A stretch of DNA of 64,000 nucleotides, from positions 930,001-994,000 of the forward strand of contig NZ_JAHUZE010000001.1 of the NCBI RefSeq assembly GCF_019218265.1. Reading direction: 5' to 3'. This DNA is from Maritimibacter dapengensis (lineage in GTDB: Bacteria; Pseudomonadota; Alphaproteobacteria; Rhodobacterales; Rhodobacteraceae). Shown in pieces: positions 45,830 through 55,524 of this stretch (the stretch's first letter is position 1; every line of letters starts with the position of its first letter). Position numbers and translations under genes: made by a program. The notes below the pieces were generated by a model. That model was not told the DNA's origin. It saw nothing but the letters and a program-made list of their open reading frames with translations, and made no database searches.

Positions 45830-48040
45830 TCATTCGTAGTAGAGGCTTTCCTCGGTCAGAACGAATTGGCCGCGCTGGACCTTGTGGATCTGTCCGGCTT
45901 TCATCAGGCGTCCGAACGCTTCGAGCGCGTCGTCGCGTTCGGCGTCGGGCGTGATGTTCAGAGCGAGCGACATGATCTGCGGGCGGGTGGCCCAGGGACG
46001 GCCCACTTCCTGCGTCACGAAAGCTGTCGCGGCCTCCAGTGCGTCTTCGATGCCTTCGACGCCAAGATCGGCGGCGAAAGCGCGGAAGCCCACGGTCATG
46101 TCATCGTTCGCGTCTTCGCCTGGCTCTTCGTCCTGAGCTTCCTCCTCGCGCATGGCGAGGTTGGATTTCGCCACGCGACGCGGGCGCACCGGCTTGACCG
46201 GACGCTCCGGCGTGGCTTGAGCGGCGTCGTCCGCGGCCTCGTCGACGCGCTGTTCGGAGACGAGCACGAGCGGAGCCAGTCGGCGCTTTTGCACGTCGCC
46301 CTGCGCGGCGGGGCGGCGCGGGCGGACGACGCGGGCAAGATCCTCGCGATACACATCGTCGCCTTTCACCGAATCCGCATCCATCGAATCGAATGCGTCT
46401 TCGACTTTTTCGCTATCGGCGCGGCGGGCCTGAACGGCGGCCTTCAGGTGCTGGATCGCCGAGCGGCGGCGGGTGCTTTCGCCGGTCGCCAGTTCGGTAT
46501 TGGTCTTTTCCAGGATCCGGTCGATGGCACGGTCGGTCTGGCCGAGGTCGACATCGTCGAATGCCGTGCGCGCGGCCTGCTTGATACGGTCGGCCGGCTC
46601 TTCTTCCGGCTCGATCGGGAGCGGCTCGCCCATCTCGTCGGTGCTGTCTTCGTCTTCGTCGTCCATTGCGGCACGGATGCGCGCTTCGTCGAAATCGCCG
46701 ATGTCCGGGACCGCCTCACCGCGCTCCAGAGCTTCGCGCGAGTCGCGTTCGACTTCGGCGAGTTCCGCCGCGAGATCGGCTTCCTCCATCGGGTCGAGGG
46801 AGCTTTCGCCGGGCACGGAGAACGCGTCTTCGCCAAGCTCGTCGGGTTGACGCCGCACGCGCACGACACGCGCGACAGGGCTGCGCGGCGCTTCGGTTTC
46901 TTCTGCGGTTTCTTCGGTGGCTTCTTCTGCGGTTTCTTCGGTGGCGTCTTCGCCAAACGCGTCCTCGGAGTCGAAGGCGAACGCATCCTCGTCGTCGCCG
47001 GTCAGATCGGCGGCAATCGGGTCTTCGTCGACTTCTTCGTCGGCGTCGTCATCGGCGGCGGCTTCCGGTGCGTCCGTCTCGGCCTCGTCCCCATCCACGC
47101 CAGTCGCATCCGCGTCAGCGGTCACACGGCCGAGAAGGGCCGCGAAATCGTCGTCTTCGGTCGTGTCGTCGTCGGACGCTTCGACCTCGTCTTCTTCCTC
47201 GGCCAACATTGCGCTTTCGAAGATGTCGTCGAGTTCCGGGTCGCCGGCGTCCGATACGAAATAATCCTCGGCGTGCTCGTCTTCGGAATAGTCATCTTCG
47301 TCGTCGGGCACGGGGCGGAGCTTCGGCGTGTTGTCGACGACCGCGCGAATCCGACGGATCTTGTCGGATGCGGTGCCGACGATCCGCTTGCCTTCCGCGG
47401 CCGCCTCGGCGGCTTCGGCTTCGCGGCGGCGGGCATCTTCGGCTTCGGCTTCGGCGCGGCGGCGAGCGTCTTCGGCTTCCGCTTCGGCGCGGCGGCGCTC
47501 GGCCTCTTCCTCATCCGCCTTGCGCTTGGCTTCGCGGGCTTCTTCAGCTTCTGCCGCAAGTCGTTCGGCTTCTTCGGCAGCCTTGCGTTCGGCTTCCTCT
47601 GCTGCCTCGCGCTCTGCCTTTTCCGCTGCCTCACGCGCGGCCTGTTCCTCGGCCTCGATCCGCGCGGCTTCGCGCGCTTCGGCGGCCTTGCGTTCTGCTT
47701 CGGCCTCGGCCGCGGCAACCCGTTCGGCTTCGCGCGCTTCTTCCGCGTCGCTGCCGGGGAGCAGCCCGGCCGGTTCGCGGTCTTCATTGGTCTGGCGCAG
47801 GACCACGCCGGTTTCGCTTACCCGCGCCTCGACCCGCTTCTGGATCTCGCGTTCGGCGATCTGGTGAAGCATCTCGGCATCCGGGGTGGGCGGCTCGGCC
47901 CCGAAATAGCGGTCATCCGCCGCGAGGTCGCGGAAATACTCCGCAATCGATTTCATGGTCCCGAACGGATCGTCGAAACCCTCCAGCGTGCAGCTGAACG
48001 TGCCGTAGCTTACAGTGAGAATCCTGCTCGAATTCACCAT
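45830..48040 (-). CDS. Large Ala/Glu-rich acidic protein of unknown function
   Basis: A 736-residue protein. Residues 1-85 are well ordered ([41 protein letters not shown]). About 95-225 is a long Ala/Glu/Arg heptad-like stretch (repeats of [12 protein letters not shown] type), probably a coiled coil or single alpha-helix; about 240-420 is very acidic (Asp/Glu/Ala). The last 70 residues look folded again (a winged-helix-like [24 protein letters not shown]). Similar proteins occur widely in Rhodobacteraceae with no known role. Start has a GGGGGAGAAAG ahead. The bidirectional terminator ends it. Confidence 0.82.
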   Translation of the reverse strand: MVNSSRILTVSYGTFSCTLEGFDDPFGTMKSIAEYFRDLAADDRYFGAEPPTPDAEMLHQIAEREIQKRVEARVSETGVVLRQTNEDREPAGLLPGSDAEEAREAERVAAAEAEAERKAAEAREAARIEAEEQAAREAAEKAEREAAEEAERKAAEEAERLAAEAEEAREAKRKADEEEAERRRAEAEAEDARRRAEAEAEDARRREAEAAEAAAEGKRIVGTASDKIRRIRAVVDNTPKLRPVPDDEDDYSEDEHAEDYFVSDAGDPELDDIFESAMLAEEEDEVEASDDDTTEDDDFAALLGRVTADADATGVDGDEAETDAPEAAADDDADEEVDEDPIAADLTGDDEDAFAFDSEDAFGEDATEETAEEATEETAEETEAPRSPVARVVRVRRQPDELGEDAFSVPGESSLDPMEEADLAAELAEVERDSREALERGEAVPDIGDFDEARIRAAMDDEDEDSTDEMGEPLPIEPEEEPADRIKQAARTAFDDVDLGQTDRAIDRILEKTNTELATGESTRRRSAIQHLKAAVQARRADSEKVEDAFDSMDADSVKGDDVYREDLARVVRPRRPAAQGDVQKRRLAPLVLVSEQRVDEAADDAAQATPERPVKPVRPRRVAKSNLAMREEEAQDEEPGEDANDDMTVGFRAFAADLGVEGIEDALEAATAFVTQEVGRPWATRPQIMSLALNITPDAERDDALEAFGRLMKAGQIHKVQRGQFVLTEESLYYE

Positions 48041-48145
48041 GTCGTTTTCGCTTTCTCCCCCGATCCAGCAACAGTCGGTTTACCATGACACCCACCGGAA
48101 AATTGCACAAAAGGACGAAAATGGCGGTATTTTTTCGAGACCGAA

Positions 48146-48850
48146 ATGTGGATAGTTTCTGAAATGGACACAATAAAACCTCGAACCGCGCGAATTGAAC
48201 CTTTTTCGGAAACAGTGACCCTGCTCGGTGGCGGCGAGCTTACGCAGGCGACCGTTTCCGATTTATTGACGCGCGCTCCGAATCTGGTGGCTTGCGATGG
48301 CGCGGCGCGGGGCGCGTTGCAAATGGGACTCGTTCCGAAGGCCGTCATTGGAGATATGGACTCCCTCGACGCCGAGACAAGAGCGCAGCTCGACCCCGCG
48401 ACCCTGCACCAGATCGTCGATCAGGACACGACCGATTTCGACAAGGCCCTGCGCTCGGTCCGGGCGCCATTGATTCTCGGGGCGGGGTTCATGGGGCTGA
48501 GGCTGGACCACGAACTGGCGTGCTACAACGCGCTGGTGCGCCACCCGGAGGTGCGCTGCATTCTCGTGGGTGAGCACGACATCTGCTTTCACCTGCCGGG
48601 GGGTGTGCCGCTTGTCCTCGACGTGCCGGAGGGATGCCGGGTGTCACTCTTTCCCATGGCCGAACTCGATGTCGCCACGTCGGGGCTCGAATGGTCCTTC
48701 GACAAGTTGCGGCTCGCACCTTGGGGGCGGGTGGGAACGTCGAACATCGCGCGGGGGCCCGTACGGATCGAGTCGGATCGCGATGGCCTTCTCGTCATCC
48801 TGCCAGGCGACGCGCTCGACGCCGCAATCGCCGCGCTGACGGCGATCTGA
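48146..48850 (+). CDS. Thiamine diphosphokinase (thiamine pyrophosphokinase)
   Basis: A 234-residue enzyme that makes thiamine diphosphate from thiamine and ATP. Family motifs are VTLLGGGELT, LVACDGAARGAL, VIGDMDSLD (the GDxDS phosphate/Mg site) and DTTDFDKALR. A second ATG at 48164 could be the start, which would drop six residues. It is divergent from the acidic-protein gene, with no thiamine genes nearby. Confidence 0.88.
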   Translation: MWIVSEMDTIKPRTARIEPFSETVTLLGGGELTQATVSDLLTRAPNLVACDGAARGALQMGLVPKAVIGDMDSLDAETRAQLDPATLHQIVDQDTTDFDKALRSVRAPLILGAGFMGLRLDHELACYNALVRHPEVRCILVGEHDICFHLPGGVPLVLDVPEGCRVSLFPMAELDVATSGLEWSFDKLRLAPWGRVGTSNIARGPVRIESDRDGLLVILPGDALDAAIAALTAI

Positions 48851-48852
48851 CC

Positions 48853-48897
48853 TTCATTGTTCGAAAAATACTTCGGGGTGCGGGGCAGAGCCCCGCG
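48853..48897. repeat. Rhodobacteraceae-type intergenic repeat, copy 2, with hairpin
   Basis: TTCATTGTTCGAAAAATACT then TCGG matches the element at 39092, and runs into GCGGGGC-AGA-GCCCCGC, a 7-bp stem without a T-run. It follows the thiamine diphosphokinase stop within 3 bases. Confidence 0.5.
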
Positions 48898-49005
48898 CGC
48901 GGCCCTGGCCGCGTCCCCCCGCGGCGCGCCAACAGCGCGGCGCAAACCCTGCGCGCTCCGCCTGCGGGGCTCTCGACCAAACCGCTCGCAGCAGGTCCGG
49001 TCGTG

Positions 49006-49359
49006 TCAGTCGGGGCGTGAGAGCACGAAGGTTGCTGCCCCCAGAAGGCAAAGGCCCTGCACGATCAGCACCCATGTCGCGAGGCCAAGGATAAGCGAAA
49101 GGGCGAAAACCGCGGCCATCATGGTCACGGCGAGCATCTTTGACCGCGCGGAGATCGCCCCGCGCTCCTCCCAATCCCGGATCGGTGGGCCCAGATGCGC
49201 GTGATCGACAAGCCACGCGCGTGCCCGCGGGCTCGCCTTGCCGAAGGCGTAGGCGGCGACGATCAGGAACACGGTCGTCGGCAAGCCGGGGAGCACAACG
49301 CCGATGAGCCCCAGCACCACCGCGCCCCAGCCCAGGATCAGAAACCCGATGCGTGTCAT
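49006..49359 (-). CDS. YbaN/DUF454 membrane protein
   Basis: A 117-residue protein with four hydrophobic segments. [66 protein letters not shown] is the DUF454 signature (GVVLPGLPTTPF-type turn and the IRDW segment). The family is of unknown role, with YbaN in E. coli. Length is standard. Confidence 0.9.
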   Translation of the reverse strand: MTRIGFLILGWGAVVLGLIGVVLPGLPTTVFLIVAAYAFGKASPRARAWLVDHAHLGPPIRDWEERGAISARSKMLAVTMMAAVFALSLILGLATWVLIVQGLCLLGAATFVLSRPD

Positions 49360-49617
49360 GCGGACGGCCTATGCGATTCGTGTTTCGGATCTGTTGTCAT
49401 CGGACTGATGCCGACCACGATCGTGCGGCAGGTCGGACTGCGCCTGCGCACCACTGGCGGCATGGTCGCGGCGGCATGTCCATATGGCTGACATCGTCTC
49501 ATCGCTCAAATCTAGGGTCGCAGGTTGCCTTGTGAAAGGGTGCATTCGCCCCTCGCACCCGGGTCTACCTTTTCGTATAAGTCACAAGAATCTCCCACAT
49601 GCCGAGGACTCTAAAGA

Positions 49618-50400
49618 ATGACCTCCAATCTTTCTCCCATCGACACCGCGAAATTCGTCGCAGCCAAACGCGCGGTGGAGTTTGTCGAGGACGGCATGCG
49701 GGTCGGATTGGGGACCGGATCGACGGCCGCATGGATGGTGCGGTGCCTGGGCGAGCGGGTGCGCGAGGAAGGGCTCAAGGTCTCCGGCGTTCCGACCTCG
49801 ACGCGCACCGCCGAGCTTGCGCGGCAGGTTGGGATCAAGGTGATCAGCCTCGACGACGCGCGTTGGCTCGACATCACCATCGACGGCGCGGACGAATTCG
49901 ACGGCGACCTCAACCTGATCAAGGGCGGGGGCGGTGCTCTGCTCCAGGAAAAGATCGTGGCGACCGCATCGGACTTGATGATCGTCATCACCGACCCGTC
50001 CAAGAAGGTGGACACGCTCGGGCGGTTCCCGCTCCCGGTCGAGGTGATCCCGTTCGGCTGGCAGACGACCAAGGCGCTGGTCGAGGAAACGCTGGCCTCG
50101 CTCGACGTGCTGGGACAGCAGGCGAGCTTGCGAATGAACGGCGAGGCGCCGTTCGTGACCGACGAAGGCAATCATATCATCGACTTGCACCTGCAACGCA
50201 TCGGCAATGCGCGCCAGATGTCGATGGTGTTGAACCAGATCCCCGGCGTGGTCGAGAACGGGCTGTTCATCGACATCTGCGACAAGGTGGTGATCGGGCA
50301 TCAGGATGGCCGGGTCGAAGTCGAGGACATCAACGACGGCAGCCATGAAGAGGGCACGATCGAGTTCGCTGACGCCGAGAACCTGTTCCTCGATATCTGA
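49618..50400 (+). CDS. rpiA: Ribose-5-phosphate isomerase A
   Basis: A 260-residue isomerase interconverting ribose-5-P and ribulose-5-P in the pentose phosphate pathway. Marks are VGLGTGSTAAWMV (phosphate loop), DARWLDITIDGADEFD, LIKGGGGALLQEKIVATAS with the catalytic Glu, and ITDPSKKVDTLG. Start ATG 49618 begins the family sequence; the 258-base region upstream holds no other gene that I see. Convergent with the BCCT gene. Confidence 0.96.
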   Translation: MTSNLSPIDTAKFVAAKRAVEFVEDGMRVGLGTGSTAAWMVRCLGERVREEGLKVSGVPTSTRTAELARQVGIKVISLDDARWLDITIDGADEFDGDLNLIKGGGGALLQEKIVATASDLMIVITDPSKKVDTLGRFPLPVEVIPFGWQTTKALVEETLASLDVLGQQASLRMNGEAPFVTDEGNHIIDLHLQRIGNARQMSMVLNQIPGVVENGLFIDICDKVVIGHQDGRVEVEDINDGSHEEGTIEFADAENLFLDI

Positions 50401-50421
50401 TCCCGTTCGATTGCTGGACTG

Positions 50422-52062
50422 TCATTCGGCCGGGGTGGTGTCCTCCTCCGGGTGGAAAGCTTCGAGTTCGGGCCGCGTGCCGATGTTGATATGCTCGATC
50501 TCTTCCTGCGACAGACCCCGCATGATGGACGGGATCATCAGCGTGACCAGCACGAAGATCGGGAGGCCGACCACGGTGATGACTTCCTGCAACGCGGTCA
50601 GGCCGGCATCTCCCGCCAGGATAATGAGCATCGCTGCGACCAGTCCTTCCGCCGCGCCCCAGAACACCCGCTGGTGAACCGGGCCGGGGCTGGATTTCCC
50701 GGTGCAGAGCATGTCGACCACCAGCGAGGCAGAGTCCGACGACGTGGCGAAGAAGATCGCCACGATGACCACCGCGAAGCCCTGGATGAAAGTGGCAAAG
50801 GGGAAGTTCTCGAGAAAGGCGAACATGGCAAGCGGCACGCTTTCGGCGACCGCGTCGCTGATCGAGCCGACGCCCGCGCCCATCGCCTCGCGCGCCGCCA
50901 GCCCGAGGCCGTCGAATTCCATCGCCTGCCAGCCGAAGATCGAGAACCAGATCAGCGTGAAGAGCGAGGGCGCGAGGAGCACGCCGAAAACGAACTCCCG
51001 GATCGTCCGCCCGCGCGAGATGCGGGCCACGAACAGGCCGATGAAGGGCGACCATGTCACGGTCCACGCCCAGTAGAACACGGTCCACGACCCCTGCCAG
51101 CCCCATTCGTCGGTCGACGGATTCCCGTTCGCCAGCATGTCGTTCCAGAAGGCGAAGCGCGGGAGGTTGCCGAAGTACAGCCCGAAAGTTTCGACAATGC
51201 CGCGCAGGAGGAACAGCGTGGAGCCGAAGACGAGGACGAAGACCATCAGCGCAACGGCCATGCCGATGTTGATGTTCGACAGGAATTTCACACCCTTGTC
51301 CAGGCCGACGACGATCGACGTGATCGCCACGCCGGTCAGGACGGTCAGGATGGCGACCTGCACGCCGGGGCCGTCACCGGTCGAGAAGAGCGCGTCCAGC
51401 CCTGCCGCGATCTGGCTCGATCCGAGGCCCAGCGACACGGCGACGCCGAACAGCGTGCCGAGGATCGACGCGATGTCGATCGCCTTGCCGACGGGGCCGT
51501 AGATACCGTCACGCAGCAGCGGGTAGAACACCGAGGAGACGCGGACGGGAAGTTCGTAGCGGTTGATGAAATAGGCGAAGGCGAGGCCGGGGAGGGTGAA
51601 GATGGTCCACGTGTGCAGGCCCAGATGGTAGATCGAGATCGACATGGCATCCTGCGCCGCCTGCTCGGAAAACGGCTCCACGCCCTGAATCGGCGGGGAC
51701 GAGAAATGGCTGATCGGTTCGGCGACACCCCAGAACATGAGCACCGTGCCGATCCCGCCCGCAAACAGCATCGTGAACCACGACAGGTTCCCGTATTCGG
51801 GCCGTGAGCCTTTTCGACCCAACCGGATGTGCCCATGACGCGACATCGCGACCCAGATGAGGAACCCGAGCCATAGGTTCACACCGAATATGAAAAACCA
51901 GCCCAGATTGGTTACGATCCACGCCCGACCCGCCGCGAAGGCCGCGCCGATCCGGTCGGGAAACAGAACGAGAGCGAGAACGAAGACCAGAGTGAAACCG
52001 GCGGAGATGAAAAATATAGTCGGGTCAGTCCGAAGTCCGAGCCGCTTCGCGAGTTGTTCCAT
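50422..52062 (-). CDS. BCCT-family betaine/choline/carnitine transporter
   Basis: A 546-residue, 12-helix secondary transporter for quaternary ammonium osmolytes. The Trp-rich signature (NGNPSTDEWGWQGSWTVFYWAWTVTWSPFIGLFVARISRGRTIREFVFG) carries the WxxYYWxWWxxW-like helix and the FVARISRGRT segment of the family. SLGLGSSQIAAGLDALF and FFATSSDSASLVVDML fit further conserved helices. The N-terminal tail is short; the C-terminus is acidic (EEDTTPAE). Substrate (betaine, DMSP or choline) cannot be decided. Such carriers are common in marine members of this group. Confidence 0.93.
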   Translation of the reverse strand: MEQLAKRLGLRTDPTIFFISAGFTLVFVLALVLFPDRIGAAFAAGRAWIVTNLGWFFIFGVNLWLGFLIWVAMSRHGHIRLGRKGSRPEYGNLSWFTMLFAGGIGTVLMFWGVAEPISHFSSPPIQGVEPFSEQAAQDAMSISIYHLGLHTWTIFTLPGLAFAYFINRYELPVRVSSVFYPLLRDGIYGPVGKAIDIASILGTLFGVAVSLGLGSSQIAAGLDALFSTGDGPGVQVAILTVLTGVAITSIVVGLDKGVKFLSNINIGMAVALMVFVLVFGSTLFLLRGIVETFGLYFGNLPRFAFWNDMLANGNPSTDEWGWQGSWTVFYWAWTVTWSPFIGLFVARISRGRTIREFVFGVLLAPSLFTLIWFSIFGWQAMEFDGLGLAAREAMGAGVGSISDAVAESVPLAMFAFLENFPFATFIQGFAVVIVAIFFATSSDSASLVVDMLCTGKSSPGPVHQRVFWGAAEGLVAAMLIILAGDAGLTALQEVITVVGLPIFVLVTLMIPSIMRGLSQEEIEHINIGTRPELEAFHPEEDTTPAE

Positions 52063-52260
52063 GACTGACCCCCAAATACTTGTGATTGCGGTGTGAACGC
52101 GTGAGCCGGGCTGATGTTCCGAAATCTATCTTTAAGATGTGGATTGCGGGATTGCCTCCTCATACTCATGCGCCAGCGAATGAAGCGCGAAAAATAATCG
52201 TGGACAGCAAAGGGGCCCCAATCTAGCTTCGTCTGCAATATTGCTAATAAAGGTTCTAAA

Positions 52261-52935
52261 TTGGGCGCGATCGAAGCGGAACTCGCCGTATTGGATTGGC
52301 GAGAGAAGGAATTATCGGAAATTACATCGCAGGTCGTCGATGCTTTGCCGCGATTGAAGCAGGACTTAAATGACCTCGCTATGGCAGCGGGAAAAGCAAA
52401 CCTCGTCGTTAAAACGCCCAAATTGGGCAGGGACGTCGACAAGATCGTTGCGGAATGGTCTCAGGCTGAATTACAGGTTGCGCTCGGGCGCGCGCGTGTG
52501 GATCTCGAAGTCGTCATAAAAAGCGATACTTTCGACGTGGTGCGGTCGGGCGGGATGAAAGAGGATTTGCTTTCCGCGTTTCCTGCTTTGGCGGGCGTCG
52601 GAATGATCGGCGCTTCTCTTGCGGCCGTTCCGGCATTGGTCGCTTATGCGACGATCACGACAACGACGCTTTTGGTATTCACAACAAGTTCGATCAGTTG
52701 GCCAATACTCGGTATCGGAGCTGTCGTGCTTGGCGGAACGGCATTAGCAGGCGGGAAGTCGATTGATCGTACGATTTCAAAACGCCGGGAGGCTTTGGCA
52801 GCAAGTCTTGAAGCACTTGCAGACGAGAATGTGCTGGGTATCGGAAAGGCGCCTAACGCGGATTGTATTTTGAGCCGAATTCAGGCGGCCGTCCTCAGGG
52901 AGGCTGAAGCAATTATAAGAGAGGAAATGGTTTAA
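52261..52935 (+). CDS. Membrane protein of unknown family (first gene of a two-gene module)
   Basis: A 224-residue protein with no family I recognise. Residues 1-95 are charged helices, with an ALGRAR-type stretch; about 103-165 is a hydrophobic, Gly/Ala/Thr-rich hairpin (PALAGVGMIGASLAAVPALVAYATI, a Thr run, then WPILGIGAVVLGGTALAGG) that could insert in a membrane; the end is helical again. The start is probably TTG at 52261 with AAAGG 10 bases ahead. The first 120 bases are only 62/120 G+C, well below neighbours. It overlaps the next gene by one base (TAATG). Confidence 0.65.
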   Translation: MGAIEAELAVLDWREKELSEITSQVVDALPRLKQDLNDLAMAAGKANLVVKTPKLGRDVDKIVAEWSQAELQVALGRARVDLEVVIKSDTFDVVRSGGMKEDLLSAFPALAGVGMIGASLAAVPALVAYATITTTTLLVFTTSSISWPILGIGAVVLGGTALAGGKSIDRTISKRREALAASLEALADENVLGIGKAPNADCILSRIQAAVLREAEAIIREEMV

Positions 52936-53960
52936 TGTATTTGCGGGCGTTGCCACCCGAACTGATCGACGGCGTAGGTAGTGGTGCGTTCAAGGTCGCC
53001 GGATCGATCATCAAGAATACGTCGAACGGGCAGATTGTAGGTCACCTTCAGGAAACCGGTGCGATGGATATTGTATTGAAGGGGGCTACCGGTGTCGCGA
53101 CGGGAAACCCGCTGGCTATGGCGGATACGGCTGCCGGGGTAGGCACCTTGGTTCAGAATGAGCAGATCAAGGCGCGGCTCACTGAAGTTCAGTCGTCGCT
53201 TTCACTGGTTCAGGGCATGCAAGTTGCGAATCTCGCGGTGGCTGGATTGGGAATTGGAGTTTCGATCGCTGGATTTGCCCTGATGCTCAAGAAGATGAAA
53301 GGTATCGAGACCCAGATCCGGGATATCGACTCGAAAATCGAGGCCGTGACAGACGAACGTCGCAATGATGAACTTCAGACCGTAATGAGTGATATACGGA
53401 ATGACTTGACGATAGTGGATACGCTACCCAGCAGGAAGAACAAAGCCACTGCCGCGGAAACCGCACAACGCGAGCTCGCTCGTTCTGCTGGTCGGCTCGA
53501 AGGGGTGTTCAGGCGCGACGTTGAGGCCATGGAACGAAACCATGCGACGCGCGAGGGTATCGAGCGCCTGTGGAACGTCAGCTCGATGATCCGCCTATGC
53601 CACGAGGCGGGGCAGCGGGCGTTGTTTACGATCGACGATGTGAAACTTGCGGCTGAATATTCGGAACGTCAGGCCGAGAGCCTGCTTCGACTGGCAGAAG
53701 GCGTCAGTGCCGACGCTTTGACGCGGTCATATGCAGCTGCTGGCGGCTCGGCAGACGATTTCGTAGCTCGGCGTGCGGATATCCTTCCTGCCAGTGCGGC
53801 ACTTCACAAAGCTCTGACCGGCAGCGTCACCGCTATCACGGCCCAGGCCGATCTCGCACGGCGACTCGATGAGAGCGGCGCAAAGGGTAGTCTGTACCTC
53901 AAAGAGTTGGATGAGGAGACGAGAGAACCTTTGTTGTTTCTCCCGGCGACGGCCGAATAG
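52935..53960 (+). CDS. Coiled-coil/membrane protein of unknown family (second gene of the module)
   Basis: A 341-residue protein, unrecognised. The N-terminal 80 residues are Gly/Ala-rich; about 96-117 is a single strong hydrophobic segment (VANLAVAGLGIGVSIAGFALML) directly followed by a charged coiled coil (KKMKGIETQIRDIDSKIEAV). The rest is largely helical with no Cys cluster or known catalytic motif. The arrangement suggests a membrane-anchored helical protein. It is translationally coupled to the gene before it, has similar low GC, and ends 115 bases before gor. Confidence 0.65.
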   Translation: MYLRALPPELIDGVGSGAFKVAGSIIKNTSNGQIVGHLQETGAMDIVLKGATGVATGNPLAMADTAAGVGTLVQNEQIKARLTEVQSSLSLVQGMQVANLAVAGLGIGVSIAGFALMLKKMKGIETQIRDIDSKIEAVTDERRNDELQTVMSDIRNDLTIVDTLPSRKNKATAAETAQRELARSAGRLEGVFRRDVEAMERNHATREGIERLWNVSSMIRLCHEAGQRALFTIDDVKLAAEYSERQAESLLRLAEGVSADALTRSYAAAGGSADDFVARRADILPASAALHKALTGSVTAITAQADLARRLDESGAKGSLYLKELDEETREPLLFLPATAE

Positions 53961-54075
53961 ACACAACCGGTCTTGTGGACCCGAGATGGCGCGGCGCCCC
54001 CGCGCGCAGACCCCCGCTGGTATGTCCGGGTGATCTATGGAATATCCGCAGGGACGCGTTTCCAAGGAGTTCCCC

Positions 54076-55437
54076 ATGAGCGATTTCGACTATGACCTCT
54101 TTGTCATCGGTGGCGGGTCCGGCGGTGTGCGTGCGGGCCGGGTGGCGGCGGAGAACGGGGCCAAGGTCGCGCTGGCCGAGGAGTTCCGCATGGGCGGGAC
54201 CTGCGTGATCCGGGGCTGCGTGCCGAAGAAGCTCATGGTCTTCGCCTCCAAGTTCGGTCCGATGACCGCCGAGGCACGGGATTTCGGGTGGGAGATGGAG
54301 GACGGCACGTTCGACTGGCTCACGTTTCGCCCGAAGCTGCATCAGGAACTGACCCGGCTCGAGAATATCTACCGCACCAATCTCGCGCGGCCCGGAACCG
54401 ACATTTTCGATGCGCGGGCCAGTGTGAAGGATGCCCACACGGTCGAGTTGTCGAACGGGCGAAGCTACACCGCCAAGCACATCCTCGTGGCCACGGGCGG
54501 GCGGCCGTTCATTCCCGACATTCCGGGATGCGAGCTTGGCATCACCTCGAACGAGATATTCAACCTCGATCACCTGCCCAAGAAGATCCTGATTGTTGGC
54601 GGTGGCTATATCGCCTGCGAATTTGCTTGCATCCTCAATGGGTTGGGCGTCGATGTGACGCTGTGGCATCGGGGGCCGCAGGTGCTGCGCGGGTTCGATG
54701 ACGAGGTGCGGGGCCATATTTCTGAACTCATGGTCGAGCAGGGGATCGACGTGCGCGTCGGAGTGACGCCTTCGGATGTGGAGCGGCGGGACGACGGGCG
54801 CCTGCGGGTCAACGGGTCGGACGATCACCACGTCACCGTGAACGAGGTGCTCTGGGCGACCGGGCGCAAGCCGAATTCCGACGACATAGGGCTTGAAGAG
54901 GTCGGCGTGGAGCTCGATCGCAATGGTGCGGTCAAGGTAGACGACTACAGCCAGACCGCCGTGCCGTCGATCTTCGCGGTCGGGGACGTGACAGACCGGA
55001 TCGCTCTGACCCCGGTCGCTATCCGCGAGGGGGCGGCTTTCGTGGAAACCGTGTTCAAAGGCAACCCGACCAAGCCAGATCACGAACTTGTTGCCTCGGC
55101 CGTGTTCACCCAGCCGGAATACGGCACCGTCGGCATGACCGAGGAAGAAGCGCGCGAGAAAGAGAAGATCGACGTCTACTGCGCCGCTTTCCGCCCGATG
55201 CAGAAAAGCTTCATCGACCGGACCGAAAAGGCGTTGTTCAAGCTGATCGTGAGCCAGAAGAGCCAGAAGGTGTTGGGGGTTCACATCGTGGCGGACGGGG
55301 CCGGCGAAATGATCCAGCTCGCCGCCGTGGCGGTAAAGATGGGTGCGACCAAGGCCGATTTCGATGCTGCCGTCGCCGTGCATCCGACCATGGCCGAGGA
55401 AATCGTGCTGATGAAAACCCCGACCCGCGCGGATTGA
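54076..55437 (+). CDS. gor: Glutathione-disulfide reductase
   Basis: A 453-residue FAD/NADPH flavoenzyme keeping glutathione reduced. It opens with DLFVIGGGSGGVRAGRVAAENGAKVALAEE (FAD GxGxxG), followed by the redox pair GGTCVIRGCVPKKL, a second Rossmann (ILIVGGGYIACEFACILNGLG), and the C-terminal His-Glu in VAVHPTMAEEIV of the dimer partner. ATG 54076 has AAGGAGTTCCCC ahead. Adjacent low-GC genes upstream and hflK downstream are not obviously linked. Confidence 0.95.
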   Translation: MSDFDYDLFVIGGGSGGVRAGRVAAENGAKVALAEEFRMGGTCVIRGCVPKKLMVFASKFGPMTAEARDFGWEMEDGTFDWLTFRPKLHQELTRLENIYRTNLARPGTDIFDARASVKDAHTVELSNGRSYTAKHILVATGGRPFIPDIPGCELGITSNEIFNLDHLPKKILIVGGGYIACEFACILNGLGVDVTLWHRGPQVLRGFDDEVRGHISELMVEQGIDVRVGVTPSDVERRDDGRLRVNGSDDHHVTVNEVLWATGRKPNSDDIGLEEVGVELDRNGAVKVDDYSQTAVPSIFAVGDVTDRIALTPVAIREGAAFVETVFKGNPTKPDHELVASAVFTQPEYGTVGMTEEEAREKEKIDVYCAAFRPMQKSFIDRTEKALFKLIVSQKSQKVLGVHIVADGAGEMIQLAAVAVKMGATKADFDAAVAVHPTMAEEIVLMKTPTRAD

Positions 55438-55524
55438 CGCGGGGTGTCAGGGCCGAAACCGGGTTGAAATTAACCGCCTGGACCGCCACTTAGGTCCGGA
55501 CAGTCTTTGGAGGATTTGACACAT

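Noticed and set aside
45866-48088. Long open reading frame antisense to the 736-residue protein
   Set aside because: Mirrors the Ala/Glu-rich codons of the sense strand, giving Phe/Gly/Val-rich low-complexity sequence with no domain; a composition shadow.
49360-49617. Small gene between ybaN and rpiA
   Set aside because: Short frames exist but none has a ribosome site or plausible protein; I see only promoter-like AT-richer sequence close to rpiA.
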